Origin: Fictibacillus norfolkensis
GTDB taxonomy: Bacteria; Bacillota; Bacilli; Bacillales; Fictibacillaceae
Assembly (NCBI RefSeq): GCF_014836645.1
Contig: NZ_JACSQM010000001.1
Span: 62,001 to 126,000 of the forward strand
Reading direction: 5' to 3'
Length of the DNA: 64,000 nt
A program made the position numbers and the translations under genes. The notes under the pieces are model-generated. The model saw only the letters and a list, made by a program, of their open reading frames with translations. It did no database searches and was not told where the DNA came from. Of the stretch, positions 17,292 to 28,308 are shown in pieces. Within the stretch, counting starts at the first letter, position 1; every line of letters begins with the position of its first letter.

Positions 17292-19940
17292 TTAGCTTTG
17301 AAGTTCTTTAATACGTGCCAATACGTTATCATATTTTTCTTGATAATCCGCTTCTTTTGCACGCTCTTCTTCTATAACCTTTTCAGGCGCCTTCTTCATA
17401 AAGCCTTCATTGCTTAATTTTTTCTGAACGCGTTCTACTTCTTTCGCGTATTTTTCTGCTTCTTTTTCAAGTCTCTTAATTTCTTCATCAATATTTAACA
17501 ACCCTTCAAGTGGAAGGTACATTTCTAAACCTGTTAAAATCGTGCTCATGCTCTTCTCAGGTGCTGAGATTTCATCTGAGATGATGAGTTCACCAGGGTT
17601 ACAGAAACGAACTAAATAGTGACGATTTGATTCAAGAGCTGTAAGGATTTCTTTATTTTTTGGTTTGATCTGCAGTTCGATCGGCTTACTAGGTGCAACG
17701 TTCATTTCAGAACGAATGTTACGAACTGAACGGATCACTTCAGTAATTAGCGCAAATTCTTTTGCTGCTTCAGGGAAATGAAGGTCTTCACGCTTTTCTG
17801 GCCAAGCAGCAATCGTGATCGATTCACCTTTATGAGGCAAGTGCTGCCAGATTTCTTCTGTAATAAATGGCATGAAAGGATGAAGCAATCTTAACGTTTG
17901 ATCTAACACGTGAGCTAGAACAGAACGAGTTGTTTTCTTCGCTTCCTCGTCTTCCCCATAGAGTGGAAGTTTCGCCATTTCGATATACCAGTCACATAGG
18001 TCATCCCAGATAAAGTTATAGAGCAGGCGTCCCACTTCTCCAAATTCGTATGCATCGATCAAACGTGTGATATCTTCTGCCGTTTCATTCAATCGCGTTA
18101 AAATCCATTGATCAGCTAGTGATTTTTTTCCACTTAGATCAATCTCATCGTATTGCATACCATCCATGTTCATCAATGCGAAACGAGATGCGTTCCAGAT
18201 CTTGTTAGCAAAGTTCCAAGTAGACTCTACTTTTTCCCAATAAAAACGAAGGTCGTTTCCTGGTGAACTTCCTGTAGATAAGAAGAAACGCAATGCATCC
18301 GCGCCATACTTCTCGATAACATCCATCGGGTCAACACCATTGCCGAGTGATTTACTCATCTTTCTTCCTTCGGAGTCACGAACGAGACCGTGAATCAGTA
18401 CATCATTAAACGGCTTTTGTTCCGTAAACTCGATCGATTGGAAGACCATTCTTGAAACCCAAAACGTAATGATATCGTAACCTGTTACTAGTACGTTTCC
18501 TGGGAAGTAACGCTTGTAATCAGCCGCTTCCTCGTCAGGCCAACCCATCGTTGAGAACGGCCACAGAGCAGATGAGAACCACGTGTCTAGAACATCTGTA
18601 TCCTGCTCCCAATTCTCGGGATCTTTAGGTTCTGTCTTACCAACATAGATCTCTCCCGTTTCTTTGTGGAACCATGCAGGGATTCTGTGACCCCACCAAA
18701 GTTGGCGAGAGATACACCAGTCACGAATGTTTTCTATCCAACGCATATACGTGTTCTCAAAGCGATCAGGAACAAAGTTAATCTTATCTTCACCTTTTTG
18801 AAGCTTGATCGCTTCATCTGCTAACGGCTGCATCTTAACAAACCACTGTGTTGAAAGATATGGTTCAACGACTGCTCCACTACGCTCAGAGTGACCAACA
18901 GAATGAATATGCTCTTCGATCTTGAACAGTACGCCTTGCTCCTGAAGATCTTTAACGATCTGCTTTCGACACTCAAACCGGTCTAGTCCTTGGTAAGCAC
19001 CAGCATTGTCGTTCATCTGACCGCCTTCATCCATTACTAGGATACGTTCAAGGTTGTGTCTGTTTCCGATCTCAAAATCATTCGGATCATGCGCAGGTGT
19101 AATTTTTACAGCGCCTGAACCAAATTCCATATCAACATAATCATCTCCAACGATTTCGATCTCACGTCCAACGATTGGCAGGATCGCTTTCTTACCTATT
19201 AAATGTTGATAACGCTCATCTTTCGGATGTACAGCGATCGCTGTATCACCAAGCATCGTCTCAGGACGAGTTGTAGCTACTTCGATATGTCCAGACCCAT
19301 CAGCTAGTGGATACTTCATATGATAGAACGCACCTTGAACATCTTGGTGGATAACTTCAATATCAGAAAGAGCAGTTTTCGTCTTTGGATCCCAGTTGAT
19401 GATATACTCACCGCGGTAGATCAAGCCTTTTTCATAAAGCGTAACGAAAACTTCTTTTACAGCTTCAGACAATCCCTCATCTAAAGTGAAGCGTTCACGA
19501 GAATAATCTAGACCGAGTCCTAGTTTGGCCCATTGCTTACGTATAAACTCTGCATACTCGTCTTTCCATTCCCATGACTTCTCTAGAAATTTCTCACGTC
19601 CTAAGTCATATCGAGAAATCCCTTCTTCACGAAGCTTTCCTTCAACTTTCGCTTGTGTCGCAATACCAGCATGGTCCATTCCAGGGAGCCATAGAACATC
19701 GTACCCTTGCATACGTTTTGTTCGAGTTAAGATATCTTGAAGAGTTGTATCCCATGCATGGCCGAGATGCAATTTTCCTGTTACGTTAGGAGGTGGGATT
19801 ACAATCGTATACGGCTGTTTCCCTTCCTCACTCTTTGCTTCAAAAAATTTGCCTTTTAACCAAAAATCGTAACGATTTTCTTCTGTAGCCTTCGGATCAT
19901 ATTTCGTTGGCATCGTCAGTTCTTTCTGTTCGTTCGTCAT
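17292..19940 (-). CDS. valS: Valyl-tRNA synthetase
   Basis: Class I aminoacyl-tRNA synthetase charging tRNA-Val, 882 residues. The start is ATG at 19940 behind AAAGGAGGAG; a longer in-frame reading to 19988 runs into the leader terminator. [16 protein letters not shown] carries the HIGH motif and [11 protein letters not shown] the KMSKS loop. A large CP1 editing domain lies between them, and a C-terminal coiled coil starts near 815. The gene is controlled by a T-box leader that senses uncharged tRNA-Val. Confidence 0.97.
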   Translation of the reverse strand: MTNEQKELTMPTKYDPKATEENRYDFWLKGKFFEAKSEEGKQPYTIVIPPPNVTGKLHLGHAWDTTLQDILTRTKRMQGYDVLWLPGMDHAGIATQAKVEGKLREEGISRYDLGREKFLEKSWEWKDEYAEFIRKQWAKLGLGLDYSRERFTLDEGLSEAVKEVFVTLYEKGLIYRGEYIINWDPKTKTALSDIEVIHQDVQGAFYHMKYPLADGSGHIEVATTRPETMLGDTAIAVHPKDERYQHLIGKKAILPIVGREIEIVGDDYVDMEFGSGAVKITPAHDPNDFEIGNRHNLERILVMDEGGQMNDNAGAYQGLDRFECRKQIVKDLQEQGVLFKIEEHIHSVGHSERSGAVVEPYLSTQWFVKMQPLADEAIKLQKGEDKINFVPDRFENTYMRWIENIRDWCISRQLWWGHRIPAWFHKETGEIYVGKTEPKDPENWEQDTDVLDTWFSSALWPFSTMGWPDEEAADYKRYFPGNVLVTGYDIITFWVSRMVFQSIEFTEQKPFNDVLIHGLVRDSEGRKMSKSLGNGVDPMDVIEKYGADALRFFLSTGSSPGNDLRFYWEKVESTWNFANKIWNASRFALMNMDGMQYDEIDLSGKKSLADQWILTRLNETAEDITRLIDAYEFGEVGRLLYNFIWDDLCDWYIEMAKLPLYGEDEEAKKTTRSVLAHVLDQTLRLLHPFMPFITEEIWQHLPHKGESITIAAWPEKREDLHFPEAAKEFALITEVIRSVRNIRSEMNVAPSKPIELQIKPKNKEILTALESNRHYLVRFCNPGELIISDEISAPEKSMSTILTGLEMYLPLEGLLNIDEEIKRLEKEAEKYAKEVERVQKKLSNEGFMKKAPEKVIEEERAKEADYQEKYDNVLARIKELQS

Positions 19941-19969
19941 TCTATTCTCCTCCTTTATTTCTAAAAAAC

Positions 19970-20220
19970 AAAAAAGCCCTCTCGTCAAAAAGGACGAAAG
20001 GACTCCGCGGTACCACCTTTATTTACGGCAAGTCTAAATAAACTTGCTGTACACTCATGAATAACGGATGGACCGTCTTCTCCTACTTCTAGTTTCAGAG
20101 AAGATGCTCAAGGGCGACTTCCAACTAACTATCCTTAAGGATTCTTTCAGCAGATGAATCCCCTCTCTAGAAGGTGTTATGTTGTACTATTCCCTGTCTA
20201 CGCGACAATATAGAATCTGA
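19970..20220 (-). ncRNA. T-box leader of valS
   Basis: The leader contains the T-box antiterminator sequence AAAGGTGGTACCGCGG (20005-20020 complement). It ends in a terminator whose arms AGTCCTTTCGTC and GACGAGAGGGCT (20004-19993 and 19986-19975) precede a T-run. Stem I lies at about 20,210-20,100. The candidate specifier codon is GTC (Val) at 20116-20118, placed five bases before TGAG. The same spacing gives ATC in the ilvB leader. Uncharged tRNA-Val would stabilise the antiterminator and switch valS on. Confidence 0.9.
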
Positions 20221-20226
20221 ATATAT

Positions 20227-20254
20227 TTTATACAACTTATCTGTTTTTAGTCAA
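20227..20254 (-). promoter_or_regulatory. Promoter of the valS T-box transcript
   Basis: TTGACT (20249-20254), a 16 bp spacer and TATAAA (20227-20232) on the minus strand, placing the start of transcription just before T-box stem I. Confidence 0.65.
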
Positions 20255-20377
20255 TAGTATTGCCGTAACTTGTAAAAGTTATTCTATGCTTTTGACCCTT
20301 TTATGGTGACAGCCTGTCTTTCACATTAATCATATTGCTGCATAAATTATAAAAAATGGGCGAATGGAGGGCTTGTC

Positions 20378-20572
20378 TTGTCTAGAAAATATTTTCGAAA
20401 AACACGTTTTCCAGGGTGGTTTGTCACCCTCAAACAAACAGTTGGACAATTGACTGCGCCACTTATTGTCTTTCAGCTTTTAAGGACGATACTATTTCCA
20501 TCTGCTGTTGATTTTATCATCCTTTTAACCTTAGTCATCCTCCATGTGTGTTTCGCTTATGATGTTCTTTAA
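20378..20572 (+). CDS. Small hydrophobic protein of unknown function
   Basis: A 64-residue reading frame on the plus strand, one of few in the core region. The start is TTG at 20378, chosen because GGAGGG lies 7 bases upstream. The N-terminal 20 residues are basic and aromatic (RKYFRKTRFPGWF). The rest contains two closely spaced hydrophobic segments ending AYDVL. Short membrane proteins are known at this place in Bacillus genomes, but I cannot name this one. No terminator of its own is visible; the following hairpin serves ysxE on the other strand. Confidence 0.6.
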   Translation: MSRKYFRKTRFPGWFVTLKQTVGQLTAPLIVFQLLRTILFPSAVDFIILLTLVILHVCFAYDVL

Positions 20573-20580
20573 TAATACAA

Positions 20581-20612
20581 AAAAAGATCACATATAGTCG
20601 CTATATGTGATC
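20581..20612 (-). terminator. Terminator of the spoVID-ysxE transcript
   Basis: GATCACATATAG (20586-20597) and CTATATGTGATC (20601-20612) form a perfect 12 bp stem, followed on the minus strand by seven T. The 5' arm covers the ysxE stop codon. Confidence 0.9.
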
Positions 20613-21674
20613 TCCGTCATCATTTATGTGAATTTTTGTTGGCATAGAATCTGTCGGTTCCATTGGTGCAGGTGGTGGAGCCATCATAATCGCATCGCAG
20701 AAATCCCGGATTTTCTTCATCGCTCTTATTCTGCTCTCAAGCCTATGCACCATTTCAATTTGAGAATAATCGTTGCGTTTCATGCAATAGAGATCCACTG
20801 CATTAAACACAGGTTCAGGATAAGATAAATAACTAATTAATAATCCTCTTTCTTCGTTTAGCAAAGGTACATGTTTTTCATACAGATCTAATAACGAGTT
20901 CCCTTCTTCGGGAGTCCATTCTTTTTGATGAGCCGCTCTTCGAAAATATACCGCTAAATCTCTGATCGGCGTATCCAGAACGGCTTTTTCAAAATTGAGC
21001 AGATGACCTTCCCCAGTGGGGTTAAAGATTAAGTGATTTCTTGAAACCTTCCCGTGACAAAGTACGCTCCGGTAACGTTTTTCTCTTTGACACGTTTCAT
21101 ACCACTCTTTTAATCTTCTTTTTGCTTCTTCTGTCATTCTCATAATTTGATGAAAGTGACTGAGATAGGTTAGTTCGAAGGGAGACATATACGTTTTCTG
21201 TTCTGCTTCTTCTGTAAATCTCTCCATCTCATATTGCCTATTTTCCCATCTGTTCATGAGATACTGATACGAATGTTCGACCACTTCATTCGAAAAGTCT
21301 TGCTCTTTCAGTGTTAAAGCATGGATCTTTCCTAAATGATCGATTAGAACCTCGTCTTTCGCTCTCTCATTTCTTTCATCAGAAGCAAACCATGGCATTA
21401 AATAATACGTTCTAGATCCTAACTGAACCGTATAATCACCAAACTTAGTTGGATAGAGAGGAACAACCTGATGAAAACCAATCTCAGAGAGACGCTGAAT
21501 CACATGCGTAAACCAGCTTCTTTCGTCCTCTGTCATCTCTGCTTCTTTCAGTGCAAATGTACCCCTTTTCGTTATGACCTTCTTAACCTTCCCGTGCTGC
21601 TCCAACTTCTCGGGAAATAGATCATAATGAAAAAGGACGGGCCCGTAATTTAATGTATCTTTTTCCGTTGTCAT
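20601..21674 (-). CDS. ysxE: Spore coat-associated CotS-family protein YsxE
   Basis: Protein of 357 residues with the phosphotransferase/CotS kinase fold found in spore coat proteins. GTFALKEAEM aligns with the strand carrying the nucleotide-binding lysine. SVLCHGKVSRNHLIF and HLLNFEKAVLDTP stand where active enzymes have HGDxxxxN and DFD, so catalytic aspartates are replaced and the protein is probably a pseudokinase. The C-terminus is proline- and methionine-rich. It starts within the stop of the preceding CotS-like gene (ATGA overlap), in the order spoVID, CotS-like, ysxE. Confidence 0.85.
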   Translation of the reverse strand: MTTEKDTLNYGPVLFHYDLFPEKLEQHGKVKKVITKRGTFALKEAEMTEDERSWFTHVIQRLSEIGFHQVVPLYPTKFGDYTVQLGSRTYYLMPWFASDERNERAKDEVLIDHLGKIHALTLKEQDFSNEVVEHSYQYLMNRWENRQYEMERFTEEAEQKTYMSPFELTYLSHFHQIMRMTEEAKRRLKEWYETCQREKRYRSVLCHGKVSRNHLIFNPTGEGHLLNFEKAVLDTPIRDLAVYFRRAAHQKEWTPEEGNSLLDLYEKHVPLLNEERGLLISYLSYPEPVFNAVDLYCMKRNDYSQIEMVHRLESRIRAMKKIRDFCDAIMMAPPPAPMEPTDSMPTKIHINDDGDHI

Positions 21675-22588
21675 AGGGCCACCTTCCTTCTTTTTTCATC
21701 AAACCATTCAGTTACCGTTTTGACCAATGTTCGGTTACTTTCCCAGCAAACTTCATATTTCTTCAAGCCGTCTATCATTCTTTCAAGTGAGCTGTTATCA
21801 AGTTGATCTAAACAATCATACAGTTCCCAAGGTGTAACCACCTCAGCTAAAAGTAATAATCCTTGCTCACGTTCCAAAGAAAAATGCTTATTCACCTCCG
21901 TTAACAAAAGTTTTAATGACGAAGGTGAAGTTTGTTCCAGCCACTCAACTAAAAACTTACGAAGTGGCAGATATCCCTTAATGGGTAAAGCTTCACTGCC
22001 TTGATAAAATAAGAAGTGAAAGATTTTCCTTCCATTCTTTATACTTAGCTCTCCATCAAGAACAGGCAATGGATAATTTCTCACGTTATGTTTGATAGCA
22101 TGAGAAAATTCCAATCGTTGTTTACTCTCTTTTATACTTGTAACCATACATTGGAAGTTCGCTTCTAAATACTTTTGAGCGCGTGTTATACACTGATTCA
22201 GATCAAAAACAGGCTTTCTGGTTTGTTTCACGAAAACATCGTGGTTATCCGAAGAAATTGCCGTATTTAGCAACGTACCAATGAATTGGCCCCAACGTTC
22301 TATGTCTTCGCATCCATACCATTCTTTTGTATGATCATGAACAGTAAGCCACCTGTTTCCATATTTTATGGCAGCTTCACCGTTTTTAGTACGAATCATA
22401 CGATCTGGCACGGCGCTAGAGCCTTTCGAGGACTCATCGCGCCATCTAATGTGCCAATTTAGATTATCTTCTTCACTCCAATAACGAATTCGTTTTTCTC
22501 CATAATCGGTCATGATCAGATATGGTCTTTCTTTCCACCGTATCCCATAAAGTTCATATTCTTTTTCTAAGGTGTTAATCAGTTCCAT
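21671..22588 (-). CDS. CotS-like spore coat-associated protein
   Basis: 305-residue protein lying between spoVID and ysxE and translationally coupled to ysxE. RMIRTKNGEAAIKYGNRWL followed by an ERWGQFIGTLLNTA segment resembles the N-lobe and helix of CotS/YutH-type kinase-like coat proteins. I see no HGD or DFD catalytic motif in the C-terminal half, so it would be an even more degenerate member than YsxE. B. subtilis has no gene between spoVID and ysxE, so this is an extra coat gene of this lineage. The function is inferred from context only. Confidence 0.5.
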   Translation of the reverse strand: MELINTLEKEYELYGIRWKERPYLIMTDYGEKRIRYWSEEDNLNWHIRWRDESSKGSSAVPDRMIRTKNGEAAIKYGNRWLTVHDHTKEWYGCEDIERWGQFIGTLLNTAISSDNHDVFVKQTRKPVFDLNQCITRAQKYLEANFQCMVTSIKESKQRLEFSHAIKHNVRNYPLPVLDGELSIKNGRKIFHFLFYQGSEALPIKGYLPLRKFLVEWLEQTSPSSLKLLLTEVNKHFSLEREQGLLLLAEVVTPWELYDCLDQLDNSSLERMIDGLKKYEVCWESNRTLVKTVTEWFDEKRRKVAL

Positions 22589-22602
22589 AATAGCACCTCG
22601 AC

Positions 22603-24189
22603 TTAACGTGAACTGACTGGGATATATATGATCTGTCCCTCGGTCACCTCACCTTGTTGCAGTTGATTCATGCGCATGAGTGTATTCAATGAGATATCAT
22701 ATCTCTCACAGATGTGTTCTAAAGAATCTCCTCGTTGAAGAATATACATTTTCATCTTAGAAAAACGGTCTTCTTTAGCAGAAAGCATCTTTGTTAAATA
22801 TAGAGCATTTTCGTCTTTAGGTTCCTCACGCTCCTTATTCATTTGCATCGGTTCTGCTTCAGCCTCATATTCTTCATAACTCGCATCATAGGATTCATAA
22901 GAGTTTTCTTGATCTTCTTCTGCTTCGTTGTAATTCACATTCTCGTATTCTTGCTCAGCTTCATACGATTGCTCTCCATATTCGTATGAAGGACGGGATG
23001 CATTTTGCTGATATTGATAATTTCCATATTGGTTGGATTGCTGTTGATAAGCATCTTGTTGCTGATAAGTTTCTTGTTGTTGATATGTTTCTTGCTGCTG
23101 ATATGTTTCTTGTTGCTGGTATTCCTCTTTTTGCTGATATCCACCTTGATTCTGGTATGAAGTTTGTTGCTGGTAAGCTTCGTGTTGCTGATATGGATTG
23201 TAGGTGTAAGGTCTTTTCGTATCTTGATAAGTTTGATCGTATTGAGGATAGTTTGATTGTGAATCTTCAGCTTCTTGATCAGAAGCATCATAGCTCTCAT
23301 AATCACCTTCTACATGATCATAAGCTTCTGTTTCATTATTTTCTTCCATCTCTTCTACTTCTCCATAAAATTCTGAATGCTCTTCATCTGAATCTGCGGT
23401 TTCTAAAGATGAAGAATCATTATTTCTTGTATCGTTCATTGAGAAAGCAATAGCTTTTAAAGAATCGAATGTAGCTTCCATCGTTCGATCATCCTGTGCC
23501 TCAAAATGCGGCTTAAATTCAAAAGGTGTTGACTTTTCAGCACGAACATCAGCTTCCTTCTCATCAAACCTAGCTGCAAATTCATTGAGATGTGAAGACT
23601 GTGAAGGTACACCCCCACTTTGACGTGCTTCAAATTGGAAAGGAGTGAAAATATCTTGTTTTTCTTCTTTCTGCAACGATTTTTCTTCTACTGCACTTGT
23701 TCGAACCGCTTCTTTTGGAAGATCATATGCAGGACTTTCTTGACGCTGTTTCTCATCTTTAATTCCATAAATACAAATTGAAGCAGAAAGTTCAAAGCAA
23801 GTTGAGTTTGGAAGTTCATATTCAAACGATTCAACTTCCACTTTTACCTCGTTTGAATCTTCTACACGATAAGACGGAATGGTGATATCGACTGGAAAAC
23901 GGTGCACAAGTTCTGTCATCCCATCTTCTGCCACATTCAGCTGAGTAAGAGAGCGGTAAGACATGCTCTCAGAGAGCGTATTCTGGTCTGTTACACCCTC
24001 ATTCTGGTCTTGTTTTTCTGACTGGTATCTGCCATTTAAAATAAGGGCTCCCTTGATATAAACCTGTCCGGCTTCCTCAGTGATTTGAATCTCAGGATTT
24101 AGTGACATCGACAAAACTTCAGCTACTTCCTGTCCCTTCTTTAGCCAAACAGACTCCTCAATGGAGAAACGCAGCTTCGATTGACTCAT
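22603..24189 (-). CDS. spoVID: Spore coat morphogenetic protein SpoVID
   Basis: Protein needed for the coat to encase the forespore; it interacts with SpoIVA and SafA in B. subtilis. The 528-residue product has a conserved N-terminal beta-rich domain (about 1-165). A long acidic, low-complexity middle follows, with a glutamine/tyrosine repeat tract (about 335-385). A C-terminal LysM domain (about 478-526, YILQRGDSLEHICERY) completes it. A GGAGG-type site precedes the ATG. It heads the spoVID-CotS-like-ysxE cluster, directly downstream of hemL, as in B. subtilis. Confidence 0.92.
   Translation of the reverse strand: MSQSKLRFSIEESVWLKKGQEVAEVLSMSLNPEIQITEEAGQVYIKGALILNGRYQSEKQDQNEGVTDQNTLSESMSYRSLTQLNVAEDGMTELVHRFPVDITIPSYRVEDSNEVKVEVESFEYELPNSTCFELSASICIYGIKDEKQRQESPAYDLPKEAVRTSAVEEKSLQKEEKQDIFTPFQFEARQSGGVPSQSSHLNEFAARFDEKEADVRAEKSTPFEFKPHFEAQDDRTMEATFDSLKAIAFSMNDTRNNDSSSLETADSDEEHSEFYGEVEEMEENNETEAYDHVEGDYESYDASDQEAEDSQSNYPQYDQTYQDTKRPYTYNPYQQHEAYQQQTSYQNQGGYQQKEEYQQQETYQQQETYQQQETYQQQDAYQQQSNQYGNYQYQQNASRPSYEYGEQSYEAEQEYENVNYNEAEEDQENSYESYDASYEEYEAEAEPMQMNKEREEPKDENALYLTKMLSAKEDRFSKMKMYILQRGDSLEHICERYDISLNTLMRMNQLQQGEVTEGQIIYIPVSSR
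23037..23200 (-). repeat. Tandem repeats inside spoVID
   Basis: An 18 bp unit encoding variants of Tyr-Gln-Gln-Gln-Glu-Thr is repeated about nine times. The best copies lie at 23,055-23,130, where the unit YQQQET is exact three times. Copy number is likely to vary between strains through slippage. Confidence 0.85.
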
Positions 24190-24288
24190 GCCCTTCTCCT
24201 CCTTTCGGTTTGCATATAGTTATACAATATAGGTGTATGAGTGAACAGGACGAAATATGATTTTTATTAGATAGAGGTCCTTAAAAAA

Positions 24289-24323
24289 CAAAAATAGCGT
24301 CCGCTAAGAGTAAGCGGACGCTA
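24289..24323 (-). terminator. Terminator of the hem operon
   Basis: TAGCGTCCGCT (24295-24305) and AGCGGACGCTA (24313-24323) form an 11 bp stem with a 7-base loop. The stem is followed by TTTTTG and then TTTTTT on the minus strand, 12 bp after the hemL stop. Confidence 0.92.
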
Positions 24324-24334
24324 TAATAATGTGA

Positions 24335-25621
24335 CTATTTTAATTGTGAAAAAGCCTTTTTGAACGCTGCAATTGTTTTATTAATATCTTCCTCTGTATG
24401 AGCAGTAGATAAGAATAATCCTTCAAATTGTGAAGGTGGCATCGAGATCCCTTCTTGAAGCATCGTTTTAAAGCAAGCGTTAAAGTGATCTAAATTGGAT
24501 TGCTTAGCTGTTTCGTAATTGATAACATCTTGATTCGTGAAGAAAAAGCCAATCATGCTTCCTGCACGGTTGATCGTATGTGCCACTCCGTAATGCTCAG
24601 CAGCTTCTGAGATTCCGTTAGCTAATTGATCTCCAAGTTTTTGAAAATATGTGTAACTCTCTTTTGTAAGTTGCGAAAGTGTAGCATAACCTGCAGCCAT
24701 CGCTAGAGGATTTCCTGATAACGTTCCTGCCTGGTAGATCGGTCCGCTTGGCGCGATCTGTTCCATGATTTCTCGTTTCCCGCCATATGCGCCAACAGGC
24801 AGGCCACCACCTATTACTTTACCTAAACAAGTTAGGTCAGGTGTTATTCCAAAATAACCTTGAGCACATTCATAATCTACTCGGAAGCCTGTCATTACTT
24901 CGTCAAAAATCAATAGAGAACCATGTTGCTCAGTCATTTTTCGAATGCCTTCTAAGAACCCTCTTTGCGGTGGAACTACACCCATGTTACCTGCGACAGG
25001 TTCTACAATCACACAAGCGATATCTTCTCCAAATTGATCAAAAGCTACTTGTAAGCTCTCTAAATCATTGTATGGAACCGTGATTGTATTCTGTGCGATT
25101 CCTTCTGGAACACCTGGAGAATCTGGCAGACCAAGTGTTGCTACACCAGAGCCTGCTTTGATCAATAAGGAGTCCCCGTGTCCGTGGTAACACCCTTCAA
25201 ATTTAACGATTTTACTTCGCCCTGTATATCCTCGTGCTAAACGAAGAGCACTCATCGTAGCTTCTGTACCTGAGTTAACCATTCGTACAACTTCGATCGA
25301 TGGAACACGATCGATTACAAGCTTTGCAAGTTTCGTTTCCATTTCATTAGGCGCACCAAAACTTGTTCCCAGTTCAGCAGTTCGCTTAAGTGCCTCCACT
25401 ACTTGATCGTCAGCATGTCCAAGAATTAACGGCCCCCAAGACAAAACATAATCGATATATTCATTACCATCGATGTCATAAATCTTAGATCCTTTTCCGC
25501 GTTCCATAAATACAGGATCCATCTTTACAGATTTAAATGCACGTACAGGACTGTTAACTCCTCCAGGCATAACATCTTTCGCTTCTTGAAAAGCAGCAAT
25601 CGATTTTTCAAAGCTTCTCAT
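24335..25621 (-). CDS. hemL: Glutamate-1-semialdehyde 2,1-aminomutase
   Basis: PLP enzyme converting glutamate-1-semialdehyde to 5-aminolevulinate, the second step of the C5 haem pathway. The start is ATG at 25621 ([11 protein letters not shown]) with GAGGTG upstream; an in-frame ATG at 25648 would overlap hemB. The 428-residue product has the conserved [15 protein letters not shown] opening and the [15 protein letters not shown] motif with the PLP-binding lysine. Last gene of hemAXCDBL. Confidence 0.97.
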   Translation of the reverse strand: MRSFEKSIAAFQEAKDVMPGGVNSPVRAFKSVKMDPVFMERGKGSKIYDIDGNEYIDYVLSWGPLILGHADDQVVEALKRTAELGTSFGAPNEMETKLAKLVIDRVPSIEVVRMVNSGTEATMSALRLARGYTGRSKIVKFEGCYHGHGDSLLIKAGSGVATLGLPDSPGVPEGIAQNTITVPYNDLESLQVAFDQFGEDIACVIVEPVAGNMGVVPPQRGFLEGIRKMTEQHGSLLIFDEVMTGFRVDYECAQGYFGITPDLTCLGKVIGGGLPVGAYGGKREIMEQIAPSGPIYQAGTLSGNPLAMAAGYATLSQLTKESYTYFQKLGDQLANGISEAAEHYGVAHTINRAGSMIGFFFTNQDVINYETAKQSNLDHFNACFKTMLQEGISMPPSQFEGLFLSTAHTEEDINKTIAAFKKAFSQLK

Positions 25622-25637
25622 ACCAACACCTCTTTCC

Positions 25638-26609
25638 TTATTTTTCATTCAGCCATCTTGCAGCATCTTTGGCAAAATACGTAATAATCAAGTCTGCTCC
25701 TGCTCGTTTCATAGAGATCAATTTTTCTAATACGATACTCTTCTCGTCTACCCATCCGTTCATTGCAGCCGCTTTGATCATGGAGTACTCTCCACTCACG
25801 TTGTATGCTACTAGTGGAAGAGGATATCTGTCTTTTAATTCTCTTAGAATATCTAGGTAAGAAAGAGCTGGCTTAACCATTAAGAAATCAGCACCTTCAG
25901 CAACATCCGATTCTGCCTCTCGTAGGGCTTCAAGTCGGTTAGCCGGATCCATCTGGTACGTTTTTCTATCCCCGAACTGTGGTGTACTATGCGCTGCATC
26001 ACGGAAAGGACCATAGAAGGATGATGCATATTTTACTGCATAAGACATGATCGGAACATCATAGAATCCAGCTTCGTCAAGCCCTTGTCTGATCGCTGCA
26101 ACAAATCCATCCATCATGTTTGAAGGTGCGATGATATCTGCTCCAGCTTTTGCCTGCGATACAGCTGTCTTTGCGAGCAAAGTCAACGTTTCATCGTTCA
26201 ACACTTCACCATTTTCGATCACGCCACAGTGTCCATGGTCTGTAAATTGGCATAAACAAGTATCTGCAATGACAGTTAGTGATGGAGCAACTTCTTTAAT
26301 TTGTGAGATAGCTTTTTGTACGATTCCATTATGATCATAAGCTGAACTTCCGCAATCGTCTTTTTCAGCTGGCACACCAAAAACAATAATAGACTGAATG
26401 CCAAGGCTTTCGATTTCTTTTACCTCTTCTTGAAGAAGATCCAATGATAGATGGTACACACCTGGCATAGAAGGGACTTCTTTTTTTATGTTCTCTCCTT
26501 CGACAAAGAACAATGGATAGATAAAATCTGAAACATGAAGATGCGTTTCACGCACTAGTGAACGCATGGATGCTGATTTTCTTAAACGACGATGACGCTG
26601 AAAATTCAT
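25638..26609 (-). CDS. hemB: Porphobilinogen synthase
   Basis: Condenses two 5-aminolevulinate molecules to porphobilinogen. The start is ATG at 26609 after AAGGAGGAAG, although the frame is open upstream. The 323-residue product has the two active-site lysine motifs, [17 protein letters not shown] and [13 protein letters not shown]. Cysteine-rich metal-binding segments ([14 protein letters not shown]) are also present. Located between hemD and hemL. Confidence 0.97.
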   Translation of the reverse strand: MNFQRHRRLRKSASMRSLVRETHLHVSDFIYPLFFVEGENIKKEVPSMPGVYHLSLDLLQEEVKEIESLGIQSIIVFGVPAEKDDCGSSAYDHNGIVQKAISQIKEVAPSLTVIADTCLCQFTDHGHCGVIENGEVLNDETLTLLAKTAVSQAKAGADIIAPSNMMDGFVAAIRQGLDEAGFYDVPIMSYAVKYASSFYGPFRDAAHSTPQFGDRKTYQMDPANRLEALREAESDVAEGADFLMVKPALSYLDILRELKDRYPLPLVAYNVSGEYSMIKAAAMNGWVDEKSIVLEKLISMKRAGADLIITYFAKDAARWLNEK

Positions 26610-26610
26610 A

Positions 26611-27357
26611 TTAACTTCCTCCTTGAAAATAAGAGATGGCACAGTTCACCATATCTTCTGCGGTAAATTGCTTAGGCATTAGCACACGATGATATCCGCA
26701 TTCTTCTGCAGCTTTTTTCGTTGTTGGACCAACACAGATCACAGGTTTTTTAAGAACTTCTTCTGTGTTCAACCCTCTACTCATGAAAGTTACGGCAGAA
26801 GGACTCATAAAAAAAAGACAATCTGCTTGATGCACGAGCGACCAATCTAAATGATCTTCTGATTCAGTTTTGTAAACAACTAACTCCTCTATTAATGCTG
26901 TACCTCTCAACTCTTCTTTAATGAAAGATGGAGCTAGATTCCCTTTTGGAAATAGAATTTTTTCATGAGGTAAGACGTGTTTTTTTAACGTCTTCACTAA
27001 ACTTTCTGCATGAAAGTGTTCGGGCACAAAAATAGATGTAATCCCTCTCGTTCTTAATGATTCAGCTGTTTTCTCACCAACGGCGGCAAACTTAACATCT
27101 CCCAAAGTGAGATTATAATCAGAAATCAGTTGAAAAAAATAATCTACTCCATTTTTGCTCGTGAAAATGATCCATTGGTAAGACGATAGATTGTTTAACA
27201 ACGACACATCGTTCTTAACACCTTTAATAGAGACAATAGGAAAAGAAAGAGGGAGTCCGCCATTCTCTCGTATAAGTGAGATCAATGGCGCTGCCTGCTC
27301 TTTCGGCCGTGTAACAAGTATTCGCTTACCTGCTAGTGGTCCTATAGATGTATTCAT
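26611..27357 (-). CDS. hemD: Uroporphyrinogen-III synthase
   Basis: Closes and inverts ring D of hydroxymethylbilane to form uroporphyrinogen III. The 248-residue product begins with an [18 protein letters not shown] motif and has the two-lobed HemD pattern ([38 protein letters not shown]). The ATG overlaps the hemC stop by one base. hemB begins right after it. Confidence 0.95.
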   Translation of the reverse strand: MNTSIGPLAGKRILVTRPKEQAAPLISLIRENGGLPLSFPIVSIKGVKNDVSLLNNLSSYQWIIFTSKNGVDYFFQLISDYNLTLGDVKFAAVGEKTAESLRTRGITSIFVPEHFHAESLVKTLKKHVLPHEKILFPKGNLAPSFIKEELRGTALIEELVVYKTESEDHLDWSLVHQADCLFFMSPSAVTFMSRGLNTEEVLKKPVICVGPTTKKAAEECGYHRVLMPKQFTAEDMVNCAISYFQGGS

Positions 27358-28289
27358 TATGAATTTAAATCCTTTTTCACTGTATCTAATATGGTTGTAG
27401 CACCTAATGTTTTTAATTCTTCAGCTAACTCTACACCTACGCGGTACGGGTCTTTGCCTGACTTCATTTCTTTTAAAACAGTCTTTCCTTCAGGATCTGC
27501 AACAAGACCCGTTAAAGAAACTTCCTGGTTGTCGTCCATCGTTGCGAATGCCGCGATTGGAACTTGGCAGCCGCCTTCTAACGTGTTCAGGAAAGAGCGT
27601 TCTGCTAAAACTGTGTCAAACGTATAAGCATCGTTCAGTGTAGCTAATAATTCTTTTACTTCAAGATCTTCACTTCTGCACTCAATAGCTAATGAACCTT
27701 GTCCTACAGCAGGGAGACACAGGTCAATGTCCAAGTATTCGGTTACAACATCTGTAGACCAACCCATTCTCTCAAGTCCTGCAGCTGCTAGGATGATCGC
27801 ATCAAACTCACCGGACTTTAATTTGTTAAGACGAGTATCGATATTACCTCGAATAGATTTAATCGTTAGATCTGGACGTCTGTTCAGAACCTGTGCAGCT
27901 CTTCTTAGTGAGCTTGTCCCAACAACTGCACCCGCAGGAAGCTCTCTTAAGGACGAATACTTTTCAGATATTAGAGCATCTCTCGGATCAACACGTTTAG
28001 GAGTACAGCCGATTTCAAGCCCCTCAGGAAGTTCAGAAGGCATATCCTTCATGCTGTGAACGGCAATATCAATCTCTTTATCTAACATCGCTTGTTCGAT
28101 CTCTTTTACGAATAAACCTTTTCCGCCTACTTTTGAGAGCGTAACATCAAGAATGATATCACCTTTTGTTACGATCTCTTTTACTTCAAATTCAAAAGGC
28201 ATTCCTGATTTTTTTAATTGCTCGATCACCCAGTTTGTCTGTGTGATCGCTAATTTACTTCTTCTTGAACCTACTATAATTTTTCTCAT
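27357..28289 (-). CDS. hemC: Hydroxymethylbilane synthase (porphobilinogen deaminase)
   Basis: Polymerises four porphobilinogen units into hydroxymethylbilane. The 310-residue product contains [36 protein letters not shown] and [12 protein letters not shown], whose cysteine carries the dipyrromethane cofactor. Length is normal. hemX ends 19 bp upstream. Confidence 0.97.
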   Translation of the reverse strand: MRKIIVGSRRSKLAITQTNWVIEQLKKSGMPFEFEVKEIVTKGDIILDVTLSKVGGKGLFVKEIEQAMLDKEIDIAVHSMKDMPSELPEGLEIGCTPKRVDPRDALISEKYSSLRELPAGAVVGTSSLRRAAQVLNRRPDLTIKSIRGNIDTRLNKLKSGEFDAIILAAAGLERMGWSTDVVTEYLDIDLCLPAVGQGSLAIECRSEDLEVKELLATLNDAYTFDTVLAERSFLNTLEGGCQVPIAAFATMDDNQEVSLTGLVADPEGKTVLKEMKSGKDPYRVGVELAEELKTLGATTILDTVKKDLNS

Positions 28290-28308
28290 GATATGAATCT
28301 CCTATTCT

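Noticed and set aside
23037..23200. Possible CRISPR-like array
   Set aside because: The repeats are 15-18 bp codon repeats without spacers, inside the SpoVID reading frame.
22935..23453. Lysine/isoleucine-rich and hydrophobic frames on either strand over spoVID
   Set aside because: They are shadows produced by the spoVID tandem repeat in other frames.
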